Shown: positions 1 through 8,190, numbered from the stretch's first letter. The stretch is 12,487 nt of DNA from SKVR01 sp037441525 (GCA_037441525.1 JBBISA010000081.1:1-12487), one strand, 5' to 3'. Notes: a model not told the origin generated them from the sequence alone. Translations and numbers: made by a program.

Positions 1-236
1 CTGTACAAAATTAAAATGTTAATTTATGTCCAGCTAATTAGGGGGTTAAGACATTAACTTTGATCTATTATTTGCGTGTGAACATTGGTTTATCCTGATA
101 AAATTGTGTAAAAAATCAATAATTTCGTCAGAAAAAATAGAATCCTGAAAATCGAGACGAGCATGATTCGTTTAGCACAATGAAGGATAATTATTATCAT
201 GCAATAAACATCCTATAGAAAATAAATAACTACATT
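1..236. other. Leader/intergenic region before the S9 peptidase gene
   Basis: No coding region, tRNA or strong hairpin is visible here. The stretch is AT-rich and holds one exact match to the Bacteroidota -7 element at 55-62 (listed separately). If that promoter is used, the peptidase mRNA would have a 5' leader of roughly 165 bases. The upstream gene is outside the window. Confidence 0.6.
55..62 (+). promoter_or_regulatory. Candidate -7 promoter element for the S9 peptidase
   Basis: TAACTTTG matches the Bacteroidota housekeeping-sigma -7 consensus TAnnTTTG exactly. It lies about 175 bases before the start codon, and no clear -33 TTTG was found at normal spacing. An 8-base degenerate motif can occur by chance in AT-rich DNA, so this is only a candidate. 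Confidence 0.3.
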
Positions 237-2351
237 ATGATGAACCGTATACGCACCCTTATCTGGGTTGCTGGCCTGGCATTGCTTTGGGCTTGTAATC
301 CCATGGCCCGGCAAGAAAAAATGCAACCACCGCTTGCCAGTAAAATAGAGCAAATGCTCGTAATGCACGGCGATACACGCATCGATTTTTATTACTGGCT
401 GCGCGATCGAAACAATCCGGAAGTAATCGCCTATCTTGAAGCTGAAAATGCTTTCACCAGCCACAAAATGGAACATACAGCTGAACTGCAGGAGCAATTG
501 TTTCAGGAAATGATGGGACGTATAAAGCAGGATGAAAGCACCGCCCCTTACTTTGAAAATGGCTATTATTATTACATCAGGTATGAAATGGGTGGGGAGT
601 ACCCTTTGTATTGTCGTAAAAAAGGCACACCCGATGCTCCCGAAGAGATAATTCTTAATGTGCCTCAAATGGCTTCAGCTCATCCCTATTTCAGAATAGG
701 TTCTTTCACAATAACATCCGACAACAACCTGCTTGCCTTTTCGGTGGACACAGTTGGCCGGCGGCAGCACACCATTCTTTTAAAAAATCTTCAAACAGGC
801 CAGATTACTCATACAGGTATTGAACATGCAGCCGGAGATGTGGTTTGGGCAGCCGATGACAAAACCCTTTTCTTCACAACCCTTAATCCTGAAACCCTGC
901 GCTATGATAACGTAAGAAAGTTCAATACTGAAAATGGTGGCGAGCCCCGGATTGTTTATTACGAGCCAGATGAAACCTATTACTATATGGATGTTTCCCG
1001 GACAAAAGACCGTAAGTTCATTGTCATAAATTGTCGAAGCAGTGTAAGTAATGAAATCCGGATACTTGAATCAGAAACACCCACCGGTAATTTCAGGATA
1101 TTTGAACCCCGCCGCCCTGGGCATGAATATTCCATTGAACATCGAAATGGTCAGTTTTATGTTCTGACCAATGATCGGGCACAAAACTTCCGTGTTGTTA
1201 AAACGGCGGCCAATAGGACACAGAGCTCCAACTGGCAGGAAATTATACCCCATCGCAGTGATGTATTGGTGGAAAACATCGAGTTGTTCAACAATTTTCT
1301 TGTTCTTCAGGAAAGAAGTAATGCGCTGGCACAAATGAGAGTGATTGATTTAATGACAGGAAAAGCACATTACATAAGTTTCGATGAGGAAGCTTACAGC
1401 ATATCTATTAATGTAAATCGCGAAATGAATACTGATGTTTTCAGGTATGGATACACATCCCTCACAACTCCATTTACCATTTTTGATTATAACCTCACTA
1501 CACGCGAAAAAACGCAAATTTGGCAACAAACTGTTTTAGGCGGATTCAATCCATCCAACTACGAAACCCGACGAAAATTTGTTGATTCCCGCGATGGTGT
1601 CCGGATTCCAATCACGCTGGTTTACAGGAAGGATGCTGATAATAACCAGCCAAAGCCCTTGTTGCAATACGGCTATGGTTCTTATGGAAATAACAGCAAT
1701 CCTGGGTTTAATTCCAATATTATCAGTCTGGTCGACCGTGGGTTTATTTATGTAATTGCCCACATAAGGGGAGGGCAGGAAATGGGTAGGCAATGGTATG
1801 AAGATGGCAAATTCCTGAATAAAATCAATACGTTTAACGATTTTATCGATGTGTCGGAATATCTGATTAATAACAACTATACCACTGCTGAAAAGTTGTT
1901 TGCATCGGGTGGAAGCGCTGGTGGTTTGCTGATGGGTGCAGTAGTAAATATGCGCCCTGAACTCTACAGGGGTATTATTGCTCAGGTTCCATTTGTTGAT
2001 GTGGTTACAACCATGCTTGATGAAACTATTCCGCTTACAACTGCCGAATACGATGAGTGGGGCAACCCCAACGACCCGGTTTATTATCGATATCTGCTTT
2101 CCTATTCACCTTACGATCAGGTTACAAGCCAGGCGTATCCTAATATGCTTATTACTTCTGGACTGCACGATTCGCAGGTCCAGTTTTGGGAACCTACCAA
2201 ATGGACCGCAAAACTGAGACAATACAACACCAGCAATAACCTTATTCTGCTTCAAACCAACATGGAAGCCGGGCATGGTGGCGCATCGGGACGATTCAGG
2301 AGATTGCGGGAACTGGCTTTACAGTATACCTTCATCATTGATTTATTATAG
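237..2351 (+). CDS. S9A serine peptidase, oligopeptidase B-like lipoprotein
   Basis: This 704-residue protein should cleave short peptides, probably after Lys or Arg if it shares oligopeptidase B specificity. The N-terminus is a lipoprotein signal: charged start, hydrophobic stretch, then LLWAC with the lipidated Cys at residue 20. Residues about 25-430 form the beta-propeller gate of the S9A family. The alpha/beta hydrolase domain follows and carries the triad: Ser560 in GGSAGG, Asp645 in GLHDSQV, His680 in AGHGG. The length is near that of E. coli PtrB plus a signal peptide. The start is the first of two adjacent ATGs; using the second removes one residue and changes nothing. The lipobox places the enzyme in the periplasm or outer membrane, unlike cytoplasmic PtrB. 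A strong terminator follows directly, so the gene is probably transcribed alone. The S9A family is certain; the basic-residue specificity is inferred from overall similarity. Confidence 0.95.
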   Translation: MMNRIRTLIWVAGLALLWACNPMARQEKMQPPLASKIEQMLVMHGDTRIDFYYWLRDRNNPEVIAYLEAENAFTSHKMEHTAELQEQLFQEMMGRIKQDESTAPYFENGYYYYIRYEMGGEYPLYCRKKGTPDAPEEIILNVPQMASAHPYFRIGSFTITSDNNLLAFSVDTVGRRQHTILLKNLQTGQITHTGIEHAAGDVVWAADDKTLFFTTLNPETLRYDNVRKFNTENGGEPRIVYYEPDETYYYMDVSRTKDRKFIVINCRSSVSNEIRILESETPTGNFRIFEPRRPGHEYSIEHRNGQFYVLTNDRAQNFRVVKTAANRTQSSNWQEIIPHRSDVLVENIELFNNFLVLQERSNALAQMRVIDLMTGKAHYISFDEEAYSISINVNREMNTDVFRYGYTSLTTPFTIFDYNLTTREKTQIWQQTVLGGFNPSNYETRRKFVDSRDGVRIPITLVYRKDADNNQPKPLLQYGYGSYGNNSNPGFNSNIISLVDRGFIYVIAHIRGGQEMGRQWYEDGKFLNKINTFNDFIDVSEYLINNNYTTAEKLFASGGSAGGLLMGAVVNMRPELYRGIIAQVPFVDVVTTMLDETIPLTTAEYDEWGNPNDPVYYRYLLSYSPYDQVTSQAYPNMLITSGLHDSQVQFWEPTKWTAKLRQYNTSNNLILLQTNMEAGHGGASGRFRRLRELALQYTFIIDLL

Positions 2352-2375
2352 CAATGCTATAATTTTGCAAAGAAC

Positions 2376-2422
2376 AGCCGGCTTTTGAAATGTGAAAACA
2401 CCCCAAAGCCGGCTGGTTTTTT
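2376..2422 (+). terminator. Rho-independent terminator after the S9 peptidase
   Basis: A perfect 10-bp stem (AGCCGGCTTT at 2376-2385, AAAGCCGGCT at 2405-2414) is followed by GG and a T6 run at 2417-2422. The 19-base loop can extend by a small inner GTG/CAC pairing. It lies 24 bases after the peptidase stop and just past the 3' end of the convergent S74 gene. The minus-strand side lacks a good T run, so it should work mainly on the plus strand. Confidence 0.88.
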
Positions 2423-2443
2423 CAGATGGGTAATTTTCCTGTA

Positions 2444-3211
2444 TTACGGATTATTTTGTGCCCTGCCCATCAACATGTTCTCAAGCCTTTCCATCCTAAC
2501 ATTAAGTTCTGACTGGCCAGCTCTTAAGTCATTATTCTCAATGGTTAAGCGGTTGTTCTCATTTTCCAGGGTCTCAATCTTCTTATTCAGTTCCTTTATG
2601 GCGGTTACCAACGCAACATTTATGGGATGTATGTTATAATCAAGATAGCCATCTTCAGCTTCTGTTACTTCTTCTGGGAAGATCAATTGAACATCCTGTG
2701 CCACAAATCCGGTTTCTTCCTTTTCATGGTGGAGCTGGCGCGGATTATAAGCATTATAAATAAATGTTACTGGTTGCAGGGAAATTATCTCCTGCAGGCC
2801 CTTCTGATAATGGCCGGTAACTGTTTTTAATCTTAGGTCTGATGATGTTGCCCATGTAGTTCCGTCCGATGTTTTATAGGCATTACCCACAACATGTAAG
2901 GCTTGTGTGGGAGCACTTGTATTGATACCAACCAAGCCATTGCCTGAAATTGACATAATATCAGCACCCGATGAACCATCGAAGTAAAAAAAGTTTAATC
3001 TGGCACTTGAGCTTGTGCTGTGTGGTAAGCCCGCTATTGAACAGTTCCGGGTGGTTGACTGGTTATTTTTAAACATTAACCGTGCGTAATCATTTTCGCT
3101 TTCGGTTAAAAGAAGTTGAGGCAAAGCAGAATTGGAATTAAATGTCATGCCCAGCAATGCCTTCGGGTCGTTCTCATTTATACCTATGCGGCCAGTCGAT
3201 TTAATACTCAT
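2444..3211 (-). CDS. Tail-fibre/S74 chaperone-domain protein, probably 5'-truncated
   Basis: The readable frame gives 255 residues from the first ATG. Residues 1-110 hold beta-strand repeats of the type IGINENDP and VGINTSAPTQALHV, typical of Bacteroidota tail-fibre-like surface proteins. Residues about 120-205 are the S74 intramolecular chaperone domain: SSDLRLK, then TGFVAQDVQ and FPE-(x)n-LDYNIHPINVALVTAIKELN. Ser124 and Lys129 have the spacing of the Ser-Lys autocleavage dyad described for endosialidase chaperone domains. A trimeric coiled coil ends the protein (205-250). There is no signal peptide. The frame upstream of the ATG still reads like the family (RDFVLGTNGTGR) but meets an in-frame TAG at 3257-3259, so the ATG is probably internal and the gene a remnant. 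It follows the small T9SS gene on the same strand, and the two may once have formed one unit. The domain call is firm; whether it is expressed is doubtful. Confidence 0.8.
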   Translation of the reverse strand: MSIKSTGRIGINENDPKALLGMTFNSNSALPQLLLTESENDYARLMFKNNQSTTRNCSIAGLPHSTSSSARLNFFYFDGSSGADIMSISGNGLVGINTSAPTQALHVVGNAYKTSDGTTWATSSDLRLKTVTGHYQKGLQEIISLQPVTFIYNAYNPRQLHHEKEETGFVAQDVQLIFPEEVTEAEDGYLDYNIHPINVALVTAIKELNKKIETLENENNRLTIENNDLRAGQSELNVRMERLENMLMGRAQNNP

Positions 3212-3282
3212 TCTTCCTGTGCCATTGGTGCCCAGGACAAAATCGCGCGGGCTTGCCTATGTAAGAAATCCATTGTCGGGGG

Positions 3283-3773
3283 TTAAACCAATGCGGTTTC
3301 CTTCCTGCCATCGCCGAAAACAAGAAGCATGAAATAGATGCCAGGATGCAGCGGTGTTAATGAAAGTGTTACAGGATAAACATTGAGCTCATTACCTGGA
3401 AAACTATTAACCAGAACTCCCCGAAGGTCAGTTAGATATATGTTTCGGAGATTGAGCTGAAGTGTTTTATCCATGAAAATATTTACCAGACCTCTCGTAG
3501 GGTTGGGATAGGCTTTTATTTCATAAGTTAAGATAAAAGTCAGTAAATTGGTCGGTTCATCCAATAATAGCATATTTGGTTGATGGAAACCCACCAAAAA
3601 ATGAAAACCACTTGCGTTGTAATAGCCCGTTGTTACCTCCCCAATGCTTGATTCAATAATGAGATTTCCGTTTGTTGATAGACTTCCTCCAGCCGAAACC
3701 AAAGCTCTTTCCTTTATCTGACTCTGGACGCCAAATCCGGTTATTAAAAAAAAGTTATAAAAGCAATTCTCAT
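3283..3773 (-). pseudogene. Small T9SS-sorted secreted protein, frameshifted in its signal peptide
   Basis: The main frame (3702-3283 from a TTG) encodes a short exported protein of a common Bacteroidota type. It has an ALVSAGGSLSTNGNL opening, a GFHFLVGFHQP segment, and a C-terminal Por secretion (type IX, type A) sorting domain with AYPNPTRG and a final HPGIYFMLLVFGDG beta-strand block. No signal peptide is present in that frame. However, an ATG at 3773-3771 in another frame encodes MRIAFITFF and then a stop at T8 (3753-3746). Adding one T, or slipping back one base, gives MRIAFITFFLITGFGVQSQ, an ideal signal peptide joined to the main frame (about 163 residues in total). The gene is therefore either mutated, phase-variable, recoded or misread in sequencing. 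The T9SS domain would direct export across the outer membrane. Function beyond that is unknown. Confidence 0.75.
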
Positions 3774-4134
3774 ATTATCGGGTTTTTTAAAATGAATTCT
3801 GATTTTATTGCTAAAAACATCCTGCCCTGGTAAAGCAATTCAATAATCCATATTATAATTATTTTCGTTTAATTGAATAAAATATTCTATTAAGGGCAGA
3901 TATTTAATGAAGTTAGCAAAAGTTTAGATTACTTATTAAAGTATTTTATACGATAGATTTAAACAGTTTCATAATTAAATTAATAGCTAGAAATGAAAAT
4001 TTTAAAGTGTTTATATTTTTTTCATTTTGCGGCACCCTTCAAATCATTAATATGGTAATTTTGCCGGTAATGGAATTTTCTTTCATTTCCGAAGACGTAA
4101 ATATTTGATAATTAATATTATAAAAACTTACAAC
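3774..4134. other. AT-rich divergent intergenic region before recA
   Basis: These 361 bases lie between the minus-strand T9SS gene and recA. They are very AT-rich with many short A/T runs. I see no reading frame with family resemblance, no tRNA and no strong GC-containing hairpin. The only supported signal is a promoter candidate for recA at 4056-4063. No LexA-type operator could be recognised with confidence. Confidence 0.6.
4056..4063 (+). promoter_or_regulatory. Candidate recA -7 promoter element
   Basis: TAATTTTG matches TAnnTTTG exactly and lies 71 bases before the recA ATG. A TTTTG at 4025-4029 is the nearest -33-like element, but its spacing of 26 bases is longer than usual. Confidence 0.4.
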
Positions 4135-5154
4135 ATGAGCAAAGAAAAGGATAAGGAAAAGAATGTGAACCTGGATAAATTAAAGGCATTGCAGCTCACT
4201 CTCGATAAAATTGAGAAATCATACGGAAAAGGAACAGTAATGAAATTGGGAGATTCGCCCGTAGAAGCCATAGGCTATATTTCATCGGGAAGTATTTCTC
4301 TCGACCATGCCCTGGGTATTGGTGGATTTCCAAGAGGGAGAATTGTTGAGATTTACGGACCTGAGTCGTCAGGTAAAACAACTCTGGCTATACATGCTAT
4401 TGCCGAAGCACAAAAAGCTGGTGGGATTGCTGCATTTATTGATGCAGAACATGCTTTCGACAGCAGTTATGCCAAAAAACTTGGAGTTGATATTGATAAC
4501 CTTTTTGTTTCGCAGCCCGATAATGGTGAGCAGGCCCTTGAAATTGCAGAAAACCTTATCAGATCAGCAGCTATTGATATTATTATCATCGACTCTGTTG
4601 CAGCACTGACCCCCAAAAGTGAAATAGAAGGGGAGATGGGCGACAGCAAAATGGGATTACAGGCGCGCCTTATGTCGCAAGCCTTGCGAAAACTGGCTGG
4701 TACAATTAATAAAACAGGTTGTTGCTGTATATTTATCAACCAGTTGCGCGAAAAAATTGGGGTAATGTTTGGCAATCCTGAAACTACCACAGGCGGTAAT
4801 GCCCTTAAGTTTTATGCCTCTGTAAGGCTCGATATAAGGCGTATCTCACAAATAAAAGATGGTGATAATGTTACCGGAAACCGGGCCCGGGTAAAAGTGG
4901 TAAAAAATAAACTTGCGCCTCCTTTCCGCCAGGCCGAATTTGATATTGTTTATGGCGAAGGAATTTCCAAAACCGGTGAAATTATTGACCTTGCCGTAGA
5001 CCATAACATCATTAAAAAAGCCGGATCATGGTTTAGTTATGGCGACACCAAACTTGGACAAGGACGTGATGCCGTTAAATCATTACTGCTCGATAATCTG
5101 GAATTGGCCGATGAACTGGAAAAGAAAATTATTGAGGTACTGTCGCAAAAATAA
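4135..5154 (+). CDS. recA: RecA recombinase
   Basis: RecA forms ATP-dependent filaments on single-stranded DNA, carries out strand exchange in recombinational repair, and stimulates LexA-type self-cleavage. The protein is 339 residues. Walker A is GPESSGKTT at 75-83 with Lys81. Walker B is IIIIDSVAAL with Asp153. Loop L1 (EIEGEMGDSKMGLQARLMSQ) and loop L2 (GVMFGNPETTTGGNALKF) are intact. All positions are shifted by +9 relative to E. coli RecA because of a longer lysine-rich N-terminus. The C-terminus is short and lacks a long acidic tail. I chose the ATG at 4135 because MSKEKDKEK is a normal Bacteroidota RecA start; the in-frame TTG at 4105 would add an unconserved AT-rich extension. A run of three Cys (GCCCIFINQL) precedes L2. 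The gene stands alone, with an inverted-repeat element downstream. Confidence 0.98.
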   Translation: MSKEKDKEKNVNLDKLKALQLTLDKIEKSYGKGTVMKLGDSPVEAIGYISSGSISLDHALGIGGFPRGRIVEIYGPESSGKTTLAIHAIAEAQKAGGIAAFIDAEHAFDSSYAKKLGVDIDNLFVSQPDNGEQALEIAENLIRSAAIDIIIIDSVAALTPKSEIEGEMGDSKMGLQARLMSQALRKLAGTINKTGCCCIFINQLREKIGVMFGNPETTTGGNALKFYASVRLDIRRISQIKDGDNVTGNRARVKVVKNKLAPPFRQAEFDIVYGEGISKTGEIIDLAVDHNIIKKAGSWFSYGDTKLGQGRDAVKSLLLDNLELADELEKKIIEVLSQK

Positions 5155-5180
5155 ACTGCCAAAATCTTCTATTCTAAACA

Positions 5181-5298
5181 AGACTGTCTCAAAAGCCTGA
5201 AAATGAACGGAAACTGAGCTTGTCGAACGCATTATTATCGGAAATACAAATGTTGTTTCGACGAACCCGACAACCAGAAAGGAGTTCTGAGACAGTCT
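5181..5298. repeat. 118-bp inverted-repeat element between recA and the WbqC gene
   Basis: Perfect 11-base inverted ends (AGACTGTCTCA at 5181-5191 and TGAGACAGTCT at 5288-5298) enclose an inner imperfect palindrome. The inner arms are CTGAGCTTGTCGAACG (5214-5229) and GTTTCGACGAA (5255-5265). The inner arm resembles the TTCGACAAGCTCAG type of dispersed palindromic repeat found in many bacterial genomes. A T6 run follows at 5304-5309, so the folded RNA could also end recA transcription. No coding capacity is visible. It may be a small non-autonomous mobile (MITE- or REP-like) element or a complex terminator; the sequence alone does not decide. Confidence 0.6.
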
Positions 5299-5334
5299 AT
5301 TGCTTTTTTGGAGTGCCAGATTAACCTACTTTTC

Positions 5335-5985
5335 ATGCTGCTGCTTTCAACTGCCTATTTACCCCCTGTGGAGTATGTTTACCTGCTATATTGCCAGGGA
5401 GAAGCTATTATTGATCTTCATGAAACCTATCGCAAACAAACATGGCGAAACCGTAGCCTTATCCTTACCGGAAACGGCCCCCTGAGCATTTCTGTACCGG
5501 TTGAAAAACCCAATGGCAACCATACTATAACCAGGGATGTTTTATTGAGTAATCATTTCAACTGGCGAGGCAACCAATGGAAAACAATTGTCTCGGCTTA
5601 TCGGAACGCTCCATATTTTATTTACTATCAGGAGCTTTTGTCAGATGCAATTTTCAATGAAAGCATTCATCACCTTGCCGAACTCAATTTCTTGCTTCTG
5701 TGCGAAATCCTCAAAGAAAGCGGCATTATAGCAAGCATCGGTTTTTCTGATTGTTTCATTGCCGATAAAGGAGATGAGTTTGACTTCAGGTTTAAACTTA
5801 CTCCCAAAGCAAATTATCGCGATTTGTCTTTTAAAACTTTGTTTCCTCCCTACTATCAGGTTTTTAAAGACCGTTTTGGTTTTCAGCCCAATTGTAGCAT
5901 TGCAGACCTGTTATTCAACCTTGGACCCGATATGACCGGTTACCTCGATGAAATGAAACAATTAAATGAAAATAATCGGGGATAG
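5335..5985 (+). CDS. WbqC family protein
   Basis: This 216-residue protein belongs to the WbqC-like family, often found near polysaccharide or glycan genes. Its biochemical role is not firmly established; a link to sugar modification or transfer is only proposed. Family features seen: STAYLPPVEYVYLL at the N-terminus, ETYRKQTWRNRSLI, GPLSISVPVEKPNG, a RGNQWKTIVSAYRNAPYFIYY core, and a C-terminal SIADLLFNLGPD block. I prefer the ATG at 5335 because conserved residues begin at once after it. A TTG at 5308 would add nine residues, place the start against the T6 run of the repeat element, and leave almost no leader. The stop lies one base from the stop of the convergent HD gene, with no terminator between. 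Family assignment is strong; function is open. Confidence 0.88.
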   Translation: MLLLSTAYLPPVEYVYLLYCQGEAIIDLHETYRKQTWRNRSLILTGNGPLSISVPVEKPNGNHTITRDVLLSNHFNWRGNQWKTIVSAYRNAPYFIYYQELLSDAIFNESIHHLAELNFLLLCEILKESGIIASIGFSDCFIADKGDEFDFRFKLTPKANYRDLSFKTLFPPYYQVFKDRFGFQPNCSIADLLFNLGPDMTGYLDEMKQLNENNRG

Positions 5986-5986
5986 A

Positions 5987-8071
5987 TTAATTCAAGGATG
6001 GGTATGCAACCCTGACATGGAAAATATGCATCAACCGGTTTTTAAAAACCCTTTTTACAGTCACAATGTCTTTCAGGGTAATATTTGCATTATCAAATTG
6101 ATTTTCATGAAGCTGTGTGTCTATTATGTTGTCAACCAGTTGGCTAAGGGTTTCTTCAGTAGGTTTTTTCAGGCTTCTTGATGCAGCTTCTACCGAGTCG
6201 GCCATCATTACCACCGCAGTTTCTTTGCTGAATGGTTCGGGACCTTTGTACCTGAATACTTCGGGGTTTATCTCTTTATCAGGGTTCTCCTTTTTTTCCA
6301 TGGCATAAAAATACCGGGTAGTAGTGGTGCCATGGTGGGTTCTGATAAAGTCGATAATATATTCAGGCAAATTGTGTTTACGTGCTTTTTCAATCCCTTT
6401 TAATACATGGCCGATAATGATTTCTGCACTTTCCTGGAAGCTTAAATCGTCATGAATATTGATGTCAGATATTTGATTTTCAATAAAATACTGAGGTTGT
6501 TCCATTTTTCCTATATCGTGATAAAGGGCACCGGTACGAACCAACAGGCTGTTTCCACCAATAATATTTATGGCTTCCTCGGCCAGATTTGCTACCTGAA
6601 GGGAATGTTGAAAGGTGCCCGGAGCTTCCATATTTAGCTGCCGCAGTAAAGTTGAATTGGTATCAGCCAATTCGAGAAGTGAAAAATCAGTGGGCAGTCC
6701 GGAAGTTCTTTCAAAAATAAAAATCAAAGGATAGGAAAACAGGGTAAGAAGAGCGCTTCCGGCGAAATAGAGATAATTTACGGGTTCAATGGAAGTAAAA
6801 TTACCCGATTGTGCCAACAAAAGCCCTGTGTAAATTGCCGAATAGGATAAAAAAACAAGAAATGCAGTAGCAAACAACTGGGAGCGTCTTCGCAGATGAG
6901 CAATACTCAAGATGGCAACCATACCTGCAATAAATTGCAAAAAAACAATATCCATTTGCTTAGGAATCAAAAATCCCATTAGCAGAGTTGTAATTATATG
7001 AACATAAAGCGATAGCCTGTTGTCGAAAAAACTTCTGATGATTACCGGAGCAATAACAACAGGAACGAGATATATAAGCCTGCCATCAATTCTGGAAATA
7101 TAACTGATAAGAAAGATGATAAGGTAAAGGGATAGGAAAATTACCAGCAACTTTCTCGGATTCAGAAACACTTCTTTCTTGAATATGTAAAGGAAAACTG
7201 CAAGCAGTAAAAGTGCAACAGCCACAAGAATAAACTGGCCGGCCAGCAGAAGGTAATTGAGCGATGAAGGTCCCAACTGGCGTTGATATTCGTTTTTAAA
7301 CGATTCGAGAATATTATACTTTTCGGCCGTAATGATTTCTCCTTTCGATACTATTTTTTCTCCTTGCTGAATCATTCCGCGTGTTGGAGAAATCCTTTCA
7401 AGAGCAGTTGCCCGGGCTCTTAGATTGGCCTGTTCATCCAGGAAGATTGTCTGGGCTATGGAGCTTTCGATAATTTGCCGAAGCATGGTACTGTACTCAG
7501 CAATTGATTCTTTTTCTGAAAGTATCTGGCCAATAACCTGAAAGGCTTCACGAATGGTAAGAAAATCGTTGATTTTTTTTCTTACCGCAATATTTCCTTC
7601 CAGTAACAACACTTCGGTTTCGGGTGAAGCTCCAACTAATTCGCCTTCAAGAAAAATTATTCCGGTGTTATAAATAGAATCAAAAATGCTGATAATCAGT
7701 TTTTTCTTTTGCTCCTTTAATGAGGTATTAAGGTTTTGTTGATTGTGTTTTTCAAACCAGGCCTGTTCAAAACGGTTGATAAGCAAGGGAAATTGTTGGT
7801 CATACATTGATCGATCGTGAGTAAAAAATGGGGTAAGTTCGCTGAGAACTTGTTCCTGCTCGCGGGCCAATTCAGTTGGACTCTTTTGAATAGCAAAATC
7901 AAAAGGGGCTATTAAATCGTCATGCATCCAGGGGCGTGCCTGCGAAAAATCGCGATAAAAACCCGTCTCTCGCGGGAAAAGCATTAATATTAATATCCCG
8001 GCAATCACAAAAAGGAATACGCGCACCAGATGCGGAAAGTTAATTTGTGTCCACTCTAAAATCTTGTTCAT
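5987..8071 (-). CDS. 7TM-HD membrane phosphodiesterase (PgpH/YqfF-like)
   Basis: This 694-residue integral membrane protein has the architecture of PgpH, the Listeria enzyme that hydrolyses cyclic di-AMP. One N-terminal membrane segment (about 15-32) is followed by an extracytoplasmic 7TMR-HDED-type domain (about 35-270) with long charged helices. A block of about seven membrane helices follows (about 270-455), then a cytoplasmic HD domain. The HD metal ligands are visible: His489 in FQHSLQVANLAE, His518-Asp519 in YHDIGK, then GHVLKG and RTHHGTTTTRYF. The ATG start is supported by the immediate positively charged, membrane-anchoring N-terminus. The product is expected to control cyclic di-AMP and so osmotic and cell-wall balance; substrate is inferred from architecture. 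It converges on the WbqC gene and shares a short divergent promoter region with the NlpC/P60 gene. Confidence 0.92.
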   Translation of the reverse strand: MNKILEWTQINFPHLVRVFLFVIAGILILMLFPRETGFYRDFSQARPWMHDDLIAPFDFAIQKSPTELAREQEQVLSELTPFFTHDRSMYDQQFPLLINRFEQAWFEKHNQQNLNTSLKEQKKKLIISIFDSIYNTGIIFLEGELVGASPETEVLLLEGNIAVRKKINDFLTIREAFQVIGQILSEKESIAEYSTMLRQIIESSIAQTIFLDEQANLRARATALERISPTRGMIQQGEKIVSKGEIITAEKYNILESFKNEYQRQLGPSSLNYLLLAGQFILVAVALLLLAVFLYIFKKEVFLNPRKLLVIFLSLYLIIFLISYISRIDGRLIYLVPVVIAPVIIRSFFDNRLSLYVHIITTLLMGFLIPKQMDIVFLQFIAGMVAILSIAHLRRRSQLFATAFLVFLSYSAIYTGLLLAQSGNFTSIEPVNYLYFAGSALLTLFSYPLIFIFERTSGLPTDFSLLELADTNSTLLRQLNMEAPGTFQHSLQVANLAEEAINIIGGNSLLVRTGALYHDIGKMEQPQYFIENQISDINIHDDLSFQESAEIIIGHVLKGIEKARKHNLPEYIIDFIRTHHGTTTTRYFYAMEKKENPDKEINPEVFRYKGPEPFSKETAVVMMADSVEAASRSLKKPTEETLSQLVDNIIDTQLHENQFDNANITLKDIVTVKRVFKNRLMHIFHVRVAYPSLN

Positions 8072-8190
8072 CGGAATGTTTAGCTGAGCTTAAAGGCTGG
8101 TAGGGAATTATACAGAAAAAACATCAAAGAAGTTTTTCAATGATTCCAACAGTCATTTTATTTATAATAATTCCAAAAATATATTTTCCT

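Noticed and set aside
213..668. Minus-strand open frame of 151 codons opposite the S9 peptidase
   Set aside because: It is antisense to a strongly conserved coding region and has no recognisable domain.
2385..2830. Plus-strand open frames opposite the S74 gene
   Set aside because: They are hydrophobic or Cys/Phe-rich translations of the antisense of a clear S74 coding region, with no family resemblance.
2444..3773. Prophage remnant suggested by the tail-fibre/S74 domain
   Set aside because: S74 domains are common in chromosomal surface proteins of Bacteroidota, and the neighbour has a T9SS tail; no other phage gene is present.
4105..4134. TTG start for recA, 10 codons upstream of the ATG
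   Set aside because: The extra residues come from AT-rich promoter-proximal DNA and are not RecA-like; the ATG at 4135 gives a normal RecA N-terminus.
3774..4134. Possible LexA/SOS operator upstream of recA
   Set aside because: Several AT-rich imperfect palindromes exist, but none matches a motif I can name with confidence for this phylum.
5308..5334. TTG start for the WbqC-family gene
   Set aside because: It overlaps the T run at the end of the inverted-repeat element, and family similarity begins after the ATG at 5335.
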